DNA of 64,000 nt, taken from NCBI RefSeq assembly GCF_025145845.1, contig NZ_CP102253.1, forward strand, positions 1,674,001 through 1,738,000, read 5' to 3'. The position numbers were made by a program, and so were the translations under genes. Source of the stretch: Alistipes shahii WAL 8301. GTDB taxonomy: Bacteria > Bacteroidota > Bacteroidia > Bacteroidales > Rikenellaceae. Shown here in pieces: positions 9,025 to 17,070 of the stretch (the stretch's first letter is position 1; every line of letters starts with the position of its first letter). Under the pieces are notes generated by a model that searched no databases, was not told the DNA's origin, and saw only the letters and a program-made list of their open reading frames with translations.

Positions 9025-9315
9025 ATGACCAAGGAAATCTTTCTGAGCGGCATGACCGCCGACCAGCTCTCGGAGATGATTCGCGAATCGCTGCGCAACG
9101 AGTTGCGGCAGCTCCACCCCGAACCCTCCGCCGAGACACCGAACTATCTGACCCGTCGCGAGACGGCCCGCCGCCTACGCATTTCGCTCGTGACGCTCAA
9201 CGACTGGGTGAACCGCGGGCGGATCCGCGCCCACAAGATCGGCGGGCGCGTGCTCTTCTGCGACAGCGACGTCGAGGCGGCTCTGCACCGGATTGTCCCC
9301 ATCAAAAGCCGATAG
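9025..9315 (+). CDS. excisionase-like helix-turn-helix protein
   Basis: 96-residue HTH_17/MerR-type protein: an N-terminal helix (MTADQLSEMIRESLRNEL) and the motif YLTRRETARRLRISLVTLND, followed by WVNRGRIRAHKIGGRVLF, the usual wing of excisionase-family proteins. The ATG at 9025 is preferred to the upstream in-frame TTG at 8998. The next gene starts 2 nt after its stop, so both are one operon. In Bacteroidota mobilizable elements such proteins help excision or control the downstream primase and mobilization genes. Confidence 0.75.
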   Translation: MTKEIFLSGMTADQLSEMIRESLRNELRQLHPEPSAETPNYLTRRETARRLRISLVTLNDWVNRGRIRAHKIGGRVLFCDSDVEAALHRIVPIKSR

Positions 9316-9317
9316 CC

Positions 9318-10202
9318 ATGAAGACGACCTCAGATTGCATCGGCATCCGGGAGTATCTCCTCCGCCGGGGACTGCACCCCCACCGCGAAACCGCCACCCA
9401 TGGCATGTTCCTCTCACCGCTGCGCGAAGAGCGCACCCCCAGCTTCAGCGTCCGCTACGACAAGGGGCTCTGGTACGACTTCGGACTGGATGAAGGGGGC
9501 ACGCTCCTACAGCTAGTCATGCGCCTCGAAGGGTGCGGCATGGCAGAAGCTATCCGACACCTGCGCAAAGAGGCCGCGAACGAAGTCCCCTTCCAGCCCC
9601 TCCCGACCGCCTCACCGCGCGAAGACTCCCCGCTGCGGATTCTCAGCGTCGGGACGATTCGCCACCCGGCGCTGATCGGCTATCTGCGCGAACGCGGCAT
9701 CGACCCCACCGTGGCCGGAGCACTGTGCCGCGAGGTTCACTACGCCGTCGGCGAGCGGCGCTTCTTCGCCATCGGCTTCCGCAACGATGCCGGAGGATGG
9801 GAGCTGCGCAGTCCGCAGTTCAAAGGGAGCAGCGCCCCGAAAACCATCACGACCTTCGACCGGCACGGCGACACGGCGCTGCTCTTCGAAGGGTTCTTCG
9901 ACCTGCTCTCCTACCTGACGCTGCAACATGAGCCGGAACCGGCCGTCGACACCGCCGTGCTCAACTCCGTGGTGAACCTTCCCCGCGCCCTCCCGTTTCT
10001 CGCACGCCACGCGACGATCCACGCCTTCCTCGACAACGACGAGGCGGGGCGCCTCACCCTTGAACGACTGCGCAGCGCCCTGCCCGATGCGACCGTCATC
10101 GACCGTGCGGAGAGCTACCGCACCCACAAGGATCTGAACGAATCGCTCCGATCGTCCGCGAAGGTTTCCCGCACGCCGCGTCGTCGAGGCCGCAAGTTGT
10201 AA
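9318..10202 (+). CDS. Toprim-domain protein (DNA primase-like) lacking zinc cysteines
   Basis: 294 residues, similar to the CHC2/Toprim proteins of Bacteroidota mobilizable elements. The N-terminal region keeps the primase pattern (HGMFLSPLREERTPSFSV ... LWYDFG) but the Cys ligands of the CHC2 zinc finger are replaced by non-ligand residues. The Toprim core is recognisable as LLFEGFFDLLSYL (Glu) and HAFLDNDEAGRLT (Asp-x-Asp). It probably supports element DNA replication or processing after transfer. No other replication initiator is seen in the element. Priming activity without the zinc finger is uncertain. Confidence 0.75.
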   Translation: MKTTSDCIGIREYLLRRGLHPHRETATHGMFLSPLREERTPSFSVRYDKGLWYDFGLDEGGTLLQLVMRLEGCGMAEAIRHLRKEAANEVPFQPLPTASPREDSPLRILSVGTIRHPALIGYLRERGIDPTVAGALCREVHYAVGERRFFAIGFRNDAGGWELRSPQFKGSSAPKTITTFDRHGDTALLFEGFFDLLSYLTLQHEPEPAVDTAVLNSVVNLPRALPFLARHATIHAFLDNDEAGRLTLERLRSALPDATVIDRAESYRTHKDLNESLRSSAKVSRTPRRRGRKL

Positions 10203-10258
10203 CGTCACCCGGAATGACACCGGAACCGTCGCCCACCCATCGGCCGCTTCGCGACCGC

Positions 10259-10343
10259 GGCTTTTCCCCCAAGGAAAAAGCCATAACCTATTAGGGCTTT
10301 TTCCGACGCATCGGCCCGCCGACGCTGAAAAAGCCCCAATAGG
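10259..10343 (+). other. candidate origin of transfer (oriT) with long inverted repeat
   Basis: Directly upstream of the relaxase gene lies a 17-bp inverted repeat with one mismatch (arms at 10287-10303 and 10327-10343, core GGGCTTTTTC/GAAAAAGCCC) around a 23-nt spacer, preceded by a smaller hairpin at 10259-10282 (GGCTTTT/AAAAGCC). Long imperfect inverted repeats next to the relaxase gene are typical of MobV-type oriT sites. The nick site cannot be assigned from sequence alone. Confidence 0.5.
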
Positions 10344-10391
10344 CCAAAGGGTCAAGCCCCTCTGGACACCCCCTGTCGTGCCGCGCACGCC

Positions 10392-10407
10392 GACCGCCAA
10401 GGCGGTC
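10392..10407 (+). repeat. short perfect hairpin before the relaxase gene
   Basis: GACCGCC AA GGCGGTC, a 7-bp stem 40 nt upstream of the relaxase ATG; could be part of oriT or an autoregulatory site. Confidence 0.35.
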
Positions 10408-10446
10408 CCTTCTTCAACCACACAACCCTCGAAAAACGACCGTACC

Positions 10447-11871
10447 ATGGGATATGCCGTCCTGCATCTCGACAAAGCCCCGGGCAACGAGGCGGCCATG
10501 ACCGCCCACATCGCCCGCACGAAGATACCCACCAACGCTTCGCCCGAACGCACCTGCCTCAACGAGGAGCTCGTCGAATTTCCCGAGGAGGTGGGCGACC
10601 GCACGGAGGCGATCAACTACCGACTCGAACACGCCGGTCTCACGCGCAAGATCGGAACGAACCAGGTGCGGGTGATCCGCGTCATGCTGACCGGTTCGCA
10701 CGACGCGATGAAGCACATCGAGGCGGAAGGATGGCTTCCGGAGTGGTGTGCCGACAACCTCGCCTGGCTGCGCGAGACCTTCGGAGCGGAGAACGTCGTC
10801 TCGGCCGTCGTGCACCGCGACGAATCGACCCCGCATATCCACGCCGCCGTGGTGCCCATTGTCACGGGCGAGCGCCGCAAGGCCCGCACCGCCGCATCCG
10901 AATCCCCGGGCAAACGACACTACCGCCCGAAATCCGCCGCACGGCCCCGCCTCTGCGCCGACGACGTCATGTCGCGCGTCCGCCTCAAGCAGTATCAGGA
11001 CACCTATGCCGCGGCGATGTCCAAATACGGACTGGAGCGCGGCATCGACGGTTCGGAGGCGCGCCACATCACCACGCAGGAGTTCTACCGCCAGGCCATC
11101 GCCCAGCAGCAGAATCTGCAGGAGAACATCGACGCGCTGCTCCGTCTCGAAGAACAGAAGCGGAAGGTCGTCGAGCTGCTCAAACAACAGGAGAGGCAAG
11201 TGCGCACCGAATACGAACAGACCGCCTCACTCCAGGCGCAGAAGAGCGCCGAATTGAACCGCACCGAGGCCGAGCTGAAGAGCGTGAAGGGCGAGCTGAA
11301 GGGAGCCAGGTTAAAAAACGCCGCGGCGGAGGTCGGGTCGAATATCGTCGAGGGGATCGGGGCGATGATCGGCACCTCGCGTATCAAGCGGCAACAGCAG
11401 GAGATCGACCGTCTCAACGCGGAGAACGCCGCCCTGCACGAACAGATCGGGACGCTGAACCGCGCCAACCGCGAGGAGAAGGTCCGGCATGAGCAGGCTG
11501 AACAGCAACTGCAGGCGAAGCTCGACCGCATCGAACACTGGCTGCCCGACACGCAGACGCTCATCCGCTGGGGCGAATACTGCCGCGACATGGGAATCCC
11601 GGAGTCGGGCGCCCGCGAGATCATCGCCATGAAGCCCCTCTACGTCTCGGGCGAGCTCCGCGCTCCGGAGTATTCGCGCCGCTTCGACGTCTCGAATACG
11701 GAGATCCGCCTGCAACGCGACCCGAACGGTCCCGGAGGCTTCCAGCTGCTCATCGACCGCCAACCCGCACACACCTGGTTCCGCCAACGGTATGTGGAGC
11801 TCATGACCCGCCTGGGCTACCCCGTCCGCCCCGAACGTTCCGTCATCCGACGACATACCATTAAACGATAA
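10447..11871 (+). CDS. MobV family relaxase (plasmid recombination/mobilization protein)
   Basis: 474-residue Pre/Mob protein that would nick oriT and pilot single-stranded DNA during mobilization by a helper conjugative system. The N-terminal domain contains VVHRDESTPHIHAAVVP, the HxDExTPHxH metal/catalytic motif of MobV relaxases. A long charged coiled coil spans about residues 220-360, and a C-terminal domain follows. The ATG at 10447 (MGYAVLHLDK) fits the family start. No coupling protein or auxiliary MobC was found, so it relies on a helper. Confidence 0.9.
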   Translation: MGYAVLHLDKAPGNEAAMTAHIARTKIPTNASPERTCLNEELVEFPEEVGDRTEAINYRLEHAGLTRKIGTNQVRVIRVMLTGSHDAMKHIEAEGWLPEWCADNLAWLRETFGAENVVSAVVHRDESTPHIHAAVVPIVTGERRKARTAASESPGKRHYRPKSAARPRLCADDVMSRVRLKQYQDTYAAAMSKYGLERGIDGSEARHITTQEFYRQAIAQQQNLQENIDALLRLEEQKRKVVELLKQQERQVRTEYEQTASLQAQKSAELNRTEAELKSVKGELKGARLKNAAAEVGSNIVEGIGAMIGTSRIKRQQQEIDRLNAENAALHEQIGTLNRANREEKVRHEQAEQQLQAKLDRIEHWLPDTQTLIRWGEYCRDMGIPESGAREIIAMKPLYVSGELRAPEYSRRFDVSNTEIRLQRDPNGPGGFQLLIDRQPAHTWFRQRYVELMTRLGYPVRPERSVIRRHTIKR

Positions 11872-11894
11872 CACCTGCCCTGAAAGACAAAGAG

Positions 11895-11924
11895 AATATC
11901 CGGTCGGACAGCCGGATATTTTTC
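11895..11924 (+). terminator. Rho-independent terminator after the relaxase gene
   Basis: AATATCCGG/CCGGATATT stem with 8-nt loop followed by a T-run. It separates the mobilization module from the restriction-modification module. Confidence 0.8.
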
Positions 11925-11941
11925 TTCACAAAGTGAAGAAA
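11921..11941 (+). promoter_or_regulatory. perfect inverted repeat upstream of the R-M locus
   Basis: TTTCTTCAC AAA GTGAAGAAA, 9-bp arms, about 80 bp before the -7 box of the R-M operon and overlapping the preceding terminator tail. It may be an operator or a second hairpin; no dedicated controller gene is seen. Confidence 0.35.
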
Positions 11942-12018
11942 CTCGCTTAATCGGAACATTTGTAGAGTTTGTATTGCGATTTTTTCGAAAATAATTTGCT
12001 TTTCTCGGGCAAAGCACA

Positions 12019-12026
12019 TACTTTTG
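12019..12026 (+). promoter_or_regulatory. -7 promoter box of the type I R-M operon
   Basis: TACTTTTG (TAnnTTTG) 22 nt before the ATG at 12049; the only good promoter match ahead of the hsd cluster. Confidence 0.6.
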
Positions 12027-12048
12027 TAATGAACCTACAAAGAAAAAA

Positions 12049-12615
12049 ATGGTAAAACTGAAAGATATTGCCACCATCCAGACGGGAGTTTACCTGAAAA
12101 GTACCCCTTCGCCCGACACCTGCTACCTTCAGGTGAACGATTTCGACGAGGAGGGGAACATCCGTCCGACCGTCCGACCGACAACCACCGTCAGCTCCAA
12201 GGCTGCCCGCCACCTGCTGACAGAAAGCGACCTACTGCTCGCCGCCAAGGGTGGCAAGAATTTCTGCGCCATCGCCCCGACGCAACTCGGGCCGTGCGTG
12301 GCCTCACCCTCGTTTCTGATTATCCGAATCGACGACCCGACCCGCATCCTGCCCGAATACCTCTGCGGATTCCTCAATCTGCCATCCACCCGGCAGCTGT
12401 TGACGGCGCAGGCCCAAGGGTCGGCCATCGCCTCGCTCAGCAAGGCTGACCTTGAGGAGTTCGAGATACCGCTCCCCCCGCTGGAGCGACAGCGGGCCTG
12501 CATCGCCCTCACCCGCCTGCATCGCCGCGAACAGGCCCTCTACAAGGCCATCGCAGAGCGCCGCCGGCAAATCACCGATTATAAATTGACAAAAATATAT
12601 AAAGATGAACGGTAA
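12049..12615 (+). CDS. half-size HsdS-like specificity protein
   Basis: 188 residues with a single target-recognition-domain fold of the type I HsdS family: starts VKLKDIATIQTGVYLKS, includes ITLE-like membrane of beta strands and ends in IPLPPLERQRACIALTRLHRR, the usual junction to the first conserved helix. A full HsdS has two such halves. Its last 11 nt overlap the hsdM start, so it belongs to the operon. It may dimerise as a half-subunit, regulate the complex, or be a conserved accessory protein; a full HsdS follows downstream. Confidence 0.7.
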   Translation: MVKLKDIATIQTGVYLKSTPSPDTCYLQVNDFDEEGNIRPTVRPTTTVSSKAARHLLTESDLLLAAKGGKNFCAIAPTQLGPCVASPSFLIIRIDDPTRILPEYLCGFLNLPSTRQLLTAQAQGSAIASLSKADLEEFEIPLPPLERQRACIALTRLHRREQALYKAIAERRRQITDYKLTKIYKDER

Positions 12616-14131
12616 AGTTACACAGGAAGAGATCAACAAAGTCGTATGGCAAGCCTGCGACACCTTCCGGGGCGTGATTGACCCCAGCCAGTACAAGGAC
12701 TACATCCTCACGATGCTGTTCCTGAAGTATGTCAGCGATGTCAGCAAGGCGAAATACAAGGAGTACCTCCAGCGCTACGACGGCGATACGGAGCGTGCCC
12801 AACGGGCCATGCGCCGCGAAAGGTTCCAGGTTCCCGAGAAGAGTTCGTTCGACTACCTCTTCGAGCACCGCAACGAGTCCAATATCGGCGAACTGATCGA
12901 CATTGCGCTGGCCGACCTCGAATTTGCCAACCGCGAAAAGCTGAGCAGCGAGGACGGCAGCGGCATCTTCCGCAACATCAGCTTCAACAGCAGCAACCTT
13001 GGCGAAACGAAGGAGCGCAACGCCCGGCTGAAACAACTGCTTATCGACTTCTCGGACGAGCGGCTGCAGTTCGACGAGTCACACCTCGAGAACAACGACG
13101 TCATCGGCGACGCCTATATGTTCCTCATCGAAAAGTTCGCCAGCGACGCCGGAAAGAAGGCTGGAGAGTTCTTCACGCCGAAGGAGGTTTCGACCCTGCT
13201 GGCTCGGCTGACCAAAAGCGCCCCCGGCTCGCGCATCTGCGACCCGACGTGCGGCTCGGGTTCACTGCTCATCAAGGCAGGCCGCGAGGTGGGCTCCGAC
13301 AACTTCTCGCTCTACGGTCAGGAGCTCAACGGCAGCACTTGGGCGCTGGCCATGATGAACATGCTGCTCCACGGCTTCGACAGCGCCACCATCCGCTGGG
13401 GCGACACGCTGCGCAACCCGAAGCTCAAGGAGGGCGACGCGCTGATGAAGTTCGACACCGTCGTGGCCAATCCGCCCTTCTCGCTCGAAAAGTGGGGCGC
13501 CGACGAGGCGGCCGACGACCCCTACAACCGATTCTGGCGCGGCATTCCGCCCAAGAGCAAGGGCGACTGGGCCTTCATCTGCCACATGCTCGAAGTGGCC
13601 AACGAACACGGCAAGGTGGGTGTCGTCGTTCCCCACGGCGTGCTGTTCCGCGGAGCCAGCGAGGGGAAAATCCGCCAGCAGACCGTCGAGGAGAACCTCG
13701 TCGAGGCCATCATCGGACTCCCGGCCAATCTCTTTTACGGTACGGGCATTCCGGCTGCCATCGCCATCTTCAACAAGGCCAAGACAACGACCGACGTACT
13801 CTTCATCGACGCCAGCCGCGAGTTCGAGAATGGCAAGAACCAGAACCGGCTGCGCAAGGAGGACATTGACCACATCGTTACGACCTACCGCCGCTTTGCA
13901 AAGAGCGAACTCGCACAGGGTGTCGTCGAGGAGCGTTATGCTTATGTCGCCCGACGCGAGGAGCTTGCCGATAACGACTACAACCTCAACATTCCGCGCT
14001 ATGTGGACACCTTCGAAGAGGAGCCCGAAATCGACATTGCGGCCATACAGCGGGAGATCGATGCGCTGGAGACGGAGCTTGCAGAAGTACATGTCCGAAT
14101 GGAGGGTTATTTGAAGGAGTTAGGATTTTAA
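12605..14131 (+). CDS. hsdM: type I restriction-modification DNA methyltransferase subunit M
   Basis: 508-residue N6-adenine methyltransferase. An N-terminal HsdM helical domain (QACDTFRGVIDPSQYKDYI) is followed by the Rossmann-like catalytic domain with the AdoMet motif DPTCGSGSLL from residue 213 and the catalytic motif IV NPPF from residue 289. Length and motifs are intact. It modifies host DNA at the sites defined by HsdS and is required for HsdR recruitment. Translation is coupled to the upstream half-HsdS gene by an 11-nt overlap. Confidence 0.95.
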   Translation: MNGKVTQEEINKVVWQACDTFRGVIDPSQYKDYILTMLFLKYVSDVSKAKYKEYLQRYDGDTERAQRAMRRERFQVPEKSSFDYLFEHRNESNIGELIDIALADLEFANREKLSSEDGSGIFRNISFNSSNLGETKERNARLKQLLIDFSDERLQFDESHLENNDVIGDAYMFLIEKFASDAGKKAGEFFTPKEVSTLLARLTKSAPGSRICDPTCGSGSLLIKAGREVGSDNFSLYGQELNGSTWALAMMNMLLHGFDSATIRWGDTLRNPKLKEGDALMKFDTVVANPPFSLEKWGADEAADDPYNRFWRGIPPKSKGDWAFICHMLEVANEHGKVGVVVPHGVLFRGASEGKIRQQTVEENLVEAIIGLPANLFYGTGIPAAIAIFNKAKTTTDVLFIDASREFENGKNQNRLRKEDIDHIVTTYRRFAKSELAQGVVEERYAYVARREELADNDYNLNIPRYVDTFEEEPEIDIAAIQREIDALETELAEVHVRMEGYLKELGF

Positions 14132-14222
14132 GGATGCGAATCATACAAGATGAGAACCAAACGCCGGCTTCATTTGAGATAGCTAATCGGGGTGAGACAA
14201 TGAAAATATAAAGAATTACGCT

Positions 14223-14951
14223 ATGAGTCACGACATAACTCTATCGACCTGGGGTGACATCGGAAATATCATTCTTGGCATTAGTTCCCTATTCACAGCT
14301 ATTGTTACTGCAATCGTACTCTGCAAACAGCATAAACTGCAACAAAAGCAGCACAAACTGGAACAAGAAAAGCTGAAAATCCAACAAATGGAGCATCAGC
14401 CTCTATTTTTCTTCAAACGAGGAAAGGATCATTTGGCGATTTGCAATAGTGGAACAAAATTGAATCGCCCCATCGAGTTTGCCATCGGTTCGATGATCTA
14501 TGTACAATCCTCCATGTTTCTTCCAGACGGGTTAAAGAATTTCGTATACTGCTGTCCCATCAATATATACAAGGACTGTCGCTGCCAGGAGGAGCTGGAT
14601 GGAGTCGTTGCCAAATGCCCATTCGTGGAAGAAGATCGAACCAAATTGCACGATATCACATCAAAAATATGGAATAGTCTTGTCCATAGCAAAAAGCTGA
14701 TACCCAAGCTACCCTACATGACCTCCGTAATAGTCCGAGAGTCCGACTTGATTGCTATTAAGTATCAAGACGTGTATCATATTGACCATACGGTCTATTA
14801 TCTTGATTCTTCTCCAATCTCCGAGGAAACCTACAACAAGTTGGACAAGATCCGGCAATCGGTTCCAGCTGGCATATATAGTGTCGATAAAGTGAATCTT
14901 AACAACATACTGGGAGGAATTCTTCAATTCCGATTTGAAAAAACATGGTAA
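14223..14951 (+). CDS. membrane-anchored protein of unknown function in the R-M operon
   Basis: 242 residues, family not recognised. A single transmembrane helix near the N-terminus (IILGISSLFTAIVTAIVLC, about 14-34) is followed by a charged coiled-coil stretch (KLQQKQHKLEQEKLKIQQ) and a cytoplasmic or soluble domain with a cluster of cysteines (VYCCP, DCRCQEE, KCPF). The DNA is AT-rich relative to hsdM. The gene lies between hsdM and hsdS, 91 nt after hsdM, and its end overlaps the hsdS start by 7 nt. Inserted single-TM proteins in defence loci can be accessory effectors; here this is inference. Confidence 0.6.
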   Translation: MSHDITLSTWGDIGNIILGISSLFTAIVTAIVLCKQHKLQQKQHKLEQEKLKIQQMEHQPLFFFKRGKDHLAICNSGTKLNRPIEFAIGSMIYVQSSMFLPDGLKNFVYCCPINIYKDCRCQEELDGVVAKCPFVEEDRTKLHDITSKIWNSLVHSKKLIPKLPYMTSVIVRESDLIAIKYQDVYHIDHTVYYLDSSPISEETYNKLDKIRQSVPAGIYSVDKVNLNNILGGILQFRFEKTW

Positions 14952-16159
14952 AGCCAATTACTGCAATGACACACGATACCGACATACCACAAGGCTATAA
15001 GGCGACGGCGCTGGGGGTTATTCCGCAGAAGTGGGAGGTGAAATTTTTAGGCGATCTCCTTTCGAGATGTACCAATGGCCTTACATATGATGTCTCCATC
15101 ACTTGTGGGATTCCTGTTACTCGTATCGAAACCATTTCTACGGGAGAAATAAATTATGCGAAGGTCGGATATATCCCCAATGAAAGTGGATATGAAACCT
15201 TCAGAATGCAAAAAGGCGACATCCTGTATAGCCACATAAATAGTCTTTCTCAAATCGGGAAGGTTGCTTATTACAAAGGTGATAAAGAAATTTATCATGG
15301 CATGAACCTGCTTTTGCTTAGAGCCAACGAGAGCCTTGATAAGCAATATTTATATTATACGTTGCTAACTGACCATATGCGGCATATGGCTCAAGTAATA
15401 GCGAAGCCAGCTGTCAATCAAGCCAGTATTAGCACCAGCGATTTGAAAAGAGTAAAAATTGCTGTTCCGCCCCTGGCGGAGCAGCGGAAGATTGCGGAGG
15501 TGTTGGGCGTGTGGGATGAGGCGATTGAAAAGCAGGCGCGGCTGATTGAAAAACTCGCCCTGCGCAAACGCGGCTTGATGCAGCGACTCCTCTCCGCAAA
15601 ACTCCGTCTCCCCGGTTTCTCCGACCCCTGGAAAGAGCTAAAAATAAATAAAATAACAATAATAAGAAAAGGCGAACAAGTCAATAAAGACGTATTGTTC
15701 TCTAACGCAAAATATCCTGTCATAAATGGAGGAATTACTCCTTCCGGGTATTTAGATATATACAATACGAAGGCAAATACTATCACAATAAGCGAAGGCG
15801 GCAATTCGTGTGATTATGTCAACTTTATGACTACACCCTTTTGGAGTGGAGGACATTGTTATACGATTGAAGCAAAGGATGGAATAAATAATCTATGTAT
15901 CTATCAATTACTCAAAAACAATGAGAAATATATCATGTCTTTACGAGTAGGATCAGGATTACCCAATATTCAAATTAAAGATCTTGGAAATCTTAAATTC
16001 ATGATTCCCACCTATCAAGAGCAAACCGCCATTGCGGAGGTGTTGACCGCGTCCGACCGCGAGATTGAGCTGGCCAAAGAGAAGCTCGAACGGCTCCGCC
16101 GTCAGAAACGCGGCCTGATGCAACAACTCCTAACCGGCAAAAAACGGGTGAAATATTAA
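14945..16159 (+). CDS. hsdS: type I restriction-modification specificity subunit S
   Basis: 404 residues with two target-recognition domains, each followed by a conserved helical spacer: PLAEQRKIAEVLGVWDEAIE... near residue 175-220 and YQEQTAIAEVLTASDREIEL... near residue 357-400, both ending in KRGLMQ(R/Q)LL. The protein dictates the bipartite DNA target of the complex. The recognition domains are AT-rich while the helical spacers are GC-rich, the pattern expected after domain swapping. The start could also be the internal ATG at 14966 (MTHDTDIPQGYK). Confidence 0.92.
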   Translation: MVKPITAMTHDTDIPQGYKATALGVIPQKWEVKFLGDLLSRCTNGLTYDVSITCGIPVTRIETISTGEINYAKVGYIPNESGYETFRMQKGDILYSHINSLSQIGKVAYYKGDKEIYHGMNLLLLRANESLDKQYLYYTLLTDHMRHMAQVIAKPAVNQASISTSDLKRVKIAVPPLAEQRKIAEVLGVWDEAIEKQARLIEKLALRKRGLMQRLLSAKLRLPGFSDPWKELKINKITIIRKGEQVNKDVLFSNAKYPVINGGITPSGYLDIYNTKANTITISEGGNSCDYVNFMTTPFWSGGHCYTIEAKDGINNLCIYQLLKNNEKYIMSLRVGSGLPNIQIKDLGNLKFMIPTYQEQTAIAEVLTASDREIELAKEKLERLRRQKRGLMQQLLTGKKRVKY

Positions 16160-16176
16160 CTAAATTTTTTACGACT

Positions 16177-16416
16177 ATGACAAAACGTAAAGAAATTCAT
16201 GTAGTTCCAAACTCTGACAGGGGTGGCTGGGACGCAAAAAACAACAATGCAGAACGAGCCTCCAAGCATTTTGAGAGAAAACAAGATGCAATGGACTGGG
16301 CGAGACAAAAGGCACGTAATGATGGCGCCGAACTAATTCCTCACGGAAGAGATGGTCGAATCCAAAATCCGGACAGCCACGGCAACGATCCGTGCCCTCC
16401 TAAAGACAAAAAATAA
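16177..16416 (+). CDS. DUF2188 domain protein
   Basis: 79-residue small basic protein: HVVPNSDRGGWDAKNNNAE, then ERASKHFERKQDAMDWARQKA and ELIPHGRDGRIQNPDSHG match the DUF2188 pattern (V-P-x-x-x-G-W, then H-x-x-x-x-x-A, then H-x-x-x-G-x-I). Function unknown. It begins 17 nt after hsdS in the same direction and is AT-rich like the following gene. Proteins of this family are small, often encoded beside restriction or toxin genes. Confidence 0.7.
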   Translation: MTKRKEIHVVPNSDRGGWDAKNNNAERASKHFERKQDAMDWARQKARNDGAELIPHGRDGRIQNPDSHGNDPCPPKDKK

Positions 16417-16435
16417 TAATTCTAAAATTTATATT

Positions 16436-17062
16436 ATGGCTGAAAAAATAGAAATCAGTTTGACAGACTTCGTTGGTTTTGTCAACAAAATGGGAACCGC
16501 TAAACAGAATCACGTAAAGACGATTAAGGAACGCCCCGAATATGAACCTTATATGGATTTTTATAAGGCGATTCGAACTGCAATTATCAATCTGCACAAG
16601 AAAAAACAGAGCAAAGACATCCTTGATAAAGTCCTTGAGGATTTAACAGATGAAAAGAAGAAAAAGTGCTACCCTGAAATTGTTGCAGGATATAAAAAAT
16701 TTTTAGGCAGGAAACAGTTCGAATGGATTAAACCTCCTAAAAAAGATTGGAAGATAGGGAACATCGTCATTACCATCAATCCAGAGATTGGTCTGGAAGA
16801 GAAGAAAAAGGACGGGACTTCAAACTTCTACATCGTAAAGTTGTATTTTAAGGATGATGCTTTGAAAAAAGCCCAAGCAGATCAAATACTCACCTTGATG
16901 GAAATGCAATTAAGAAGCAAAATGAAAGAACCTGAAATTAAATTTGCCATCTTGGATGTTCGCAGAAATAAATTCCATGTAAAAAAAGACCACGACTTAA
17001 AAGAACTTCCCTTGTTACAAGGTGAAGCACATAGTTTCGCAACTATCTGGGATAGTTTATAA
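16436..17062 (+). CDS. protein of unknown function in the R-M operon
   Basis: 208 residues, lysine-rich and AT-rich, no recognised domain. The N-terminal half is helical and charged (LTDFVGFVNKMGTAKQNHVK); the C-terminal half looks alpha/beta (IGNIVITINPEIGLEE, FYIVKLYFKDDALKKAQAD, FAILDVRRNKFHVKK). The ATG at 16436 is chosen; it lies 19 nt after the DUF2188 stop, and hsdR starts 8 nt after its own stop, so it is within the operon. A role tied to R-M activity or its control is inference from position. Confidence 0.6.
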   Translation: MAEKIEISLTDFVGFVNKMGTAKQNHVKTIKERPEYEPYMDFYKAIRTAIINLHKKKQSKDILDKVLEDLTDEKKKKCYPEIVAGYKKFLGRKQFEWIKPPKKDWKIGNIVITINPEIGLEEKKKDGTSNFYIVKLYFKDDALKKAQADQILTLMEMQLRSKMKEPEIKFAILDVRRNKFHVKKDHDLKELPLLQGEAHSFATIWDSL

Positions 17063-17070
17063 TCTTAATT

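Noticed and set aside
10447..11871. Conjugation (type IV secretion) genes near the relaxase
   Set aside because: No VirB/VirD4 or Tra homologs are in the element, so it is classed as mobilizable only.
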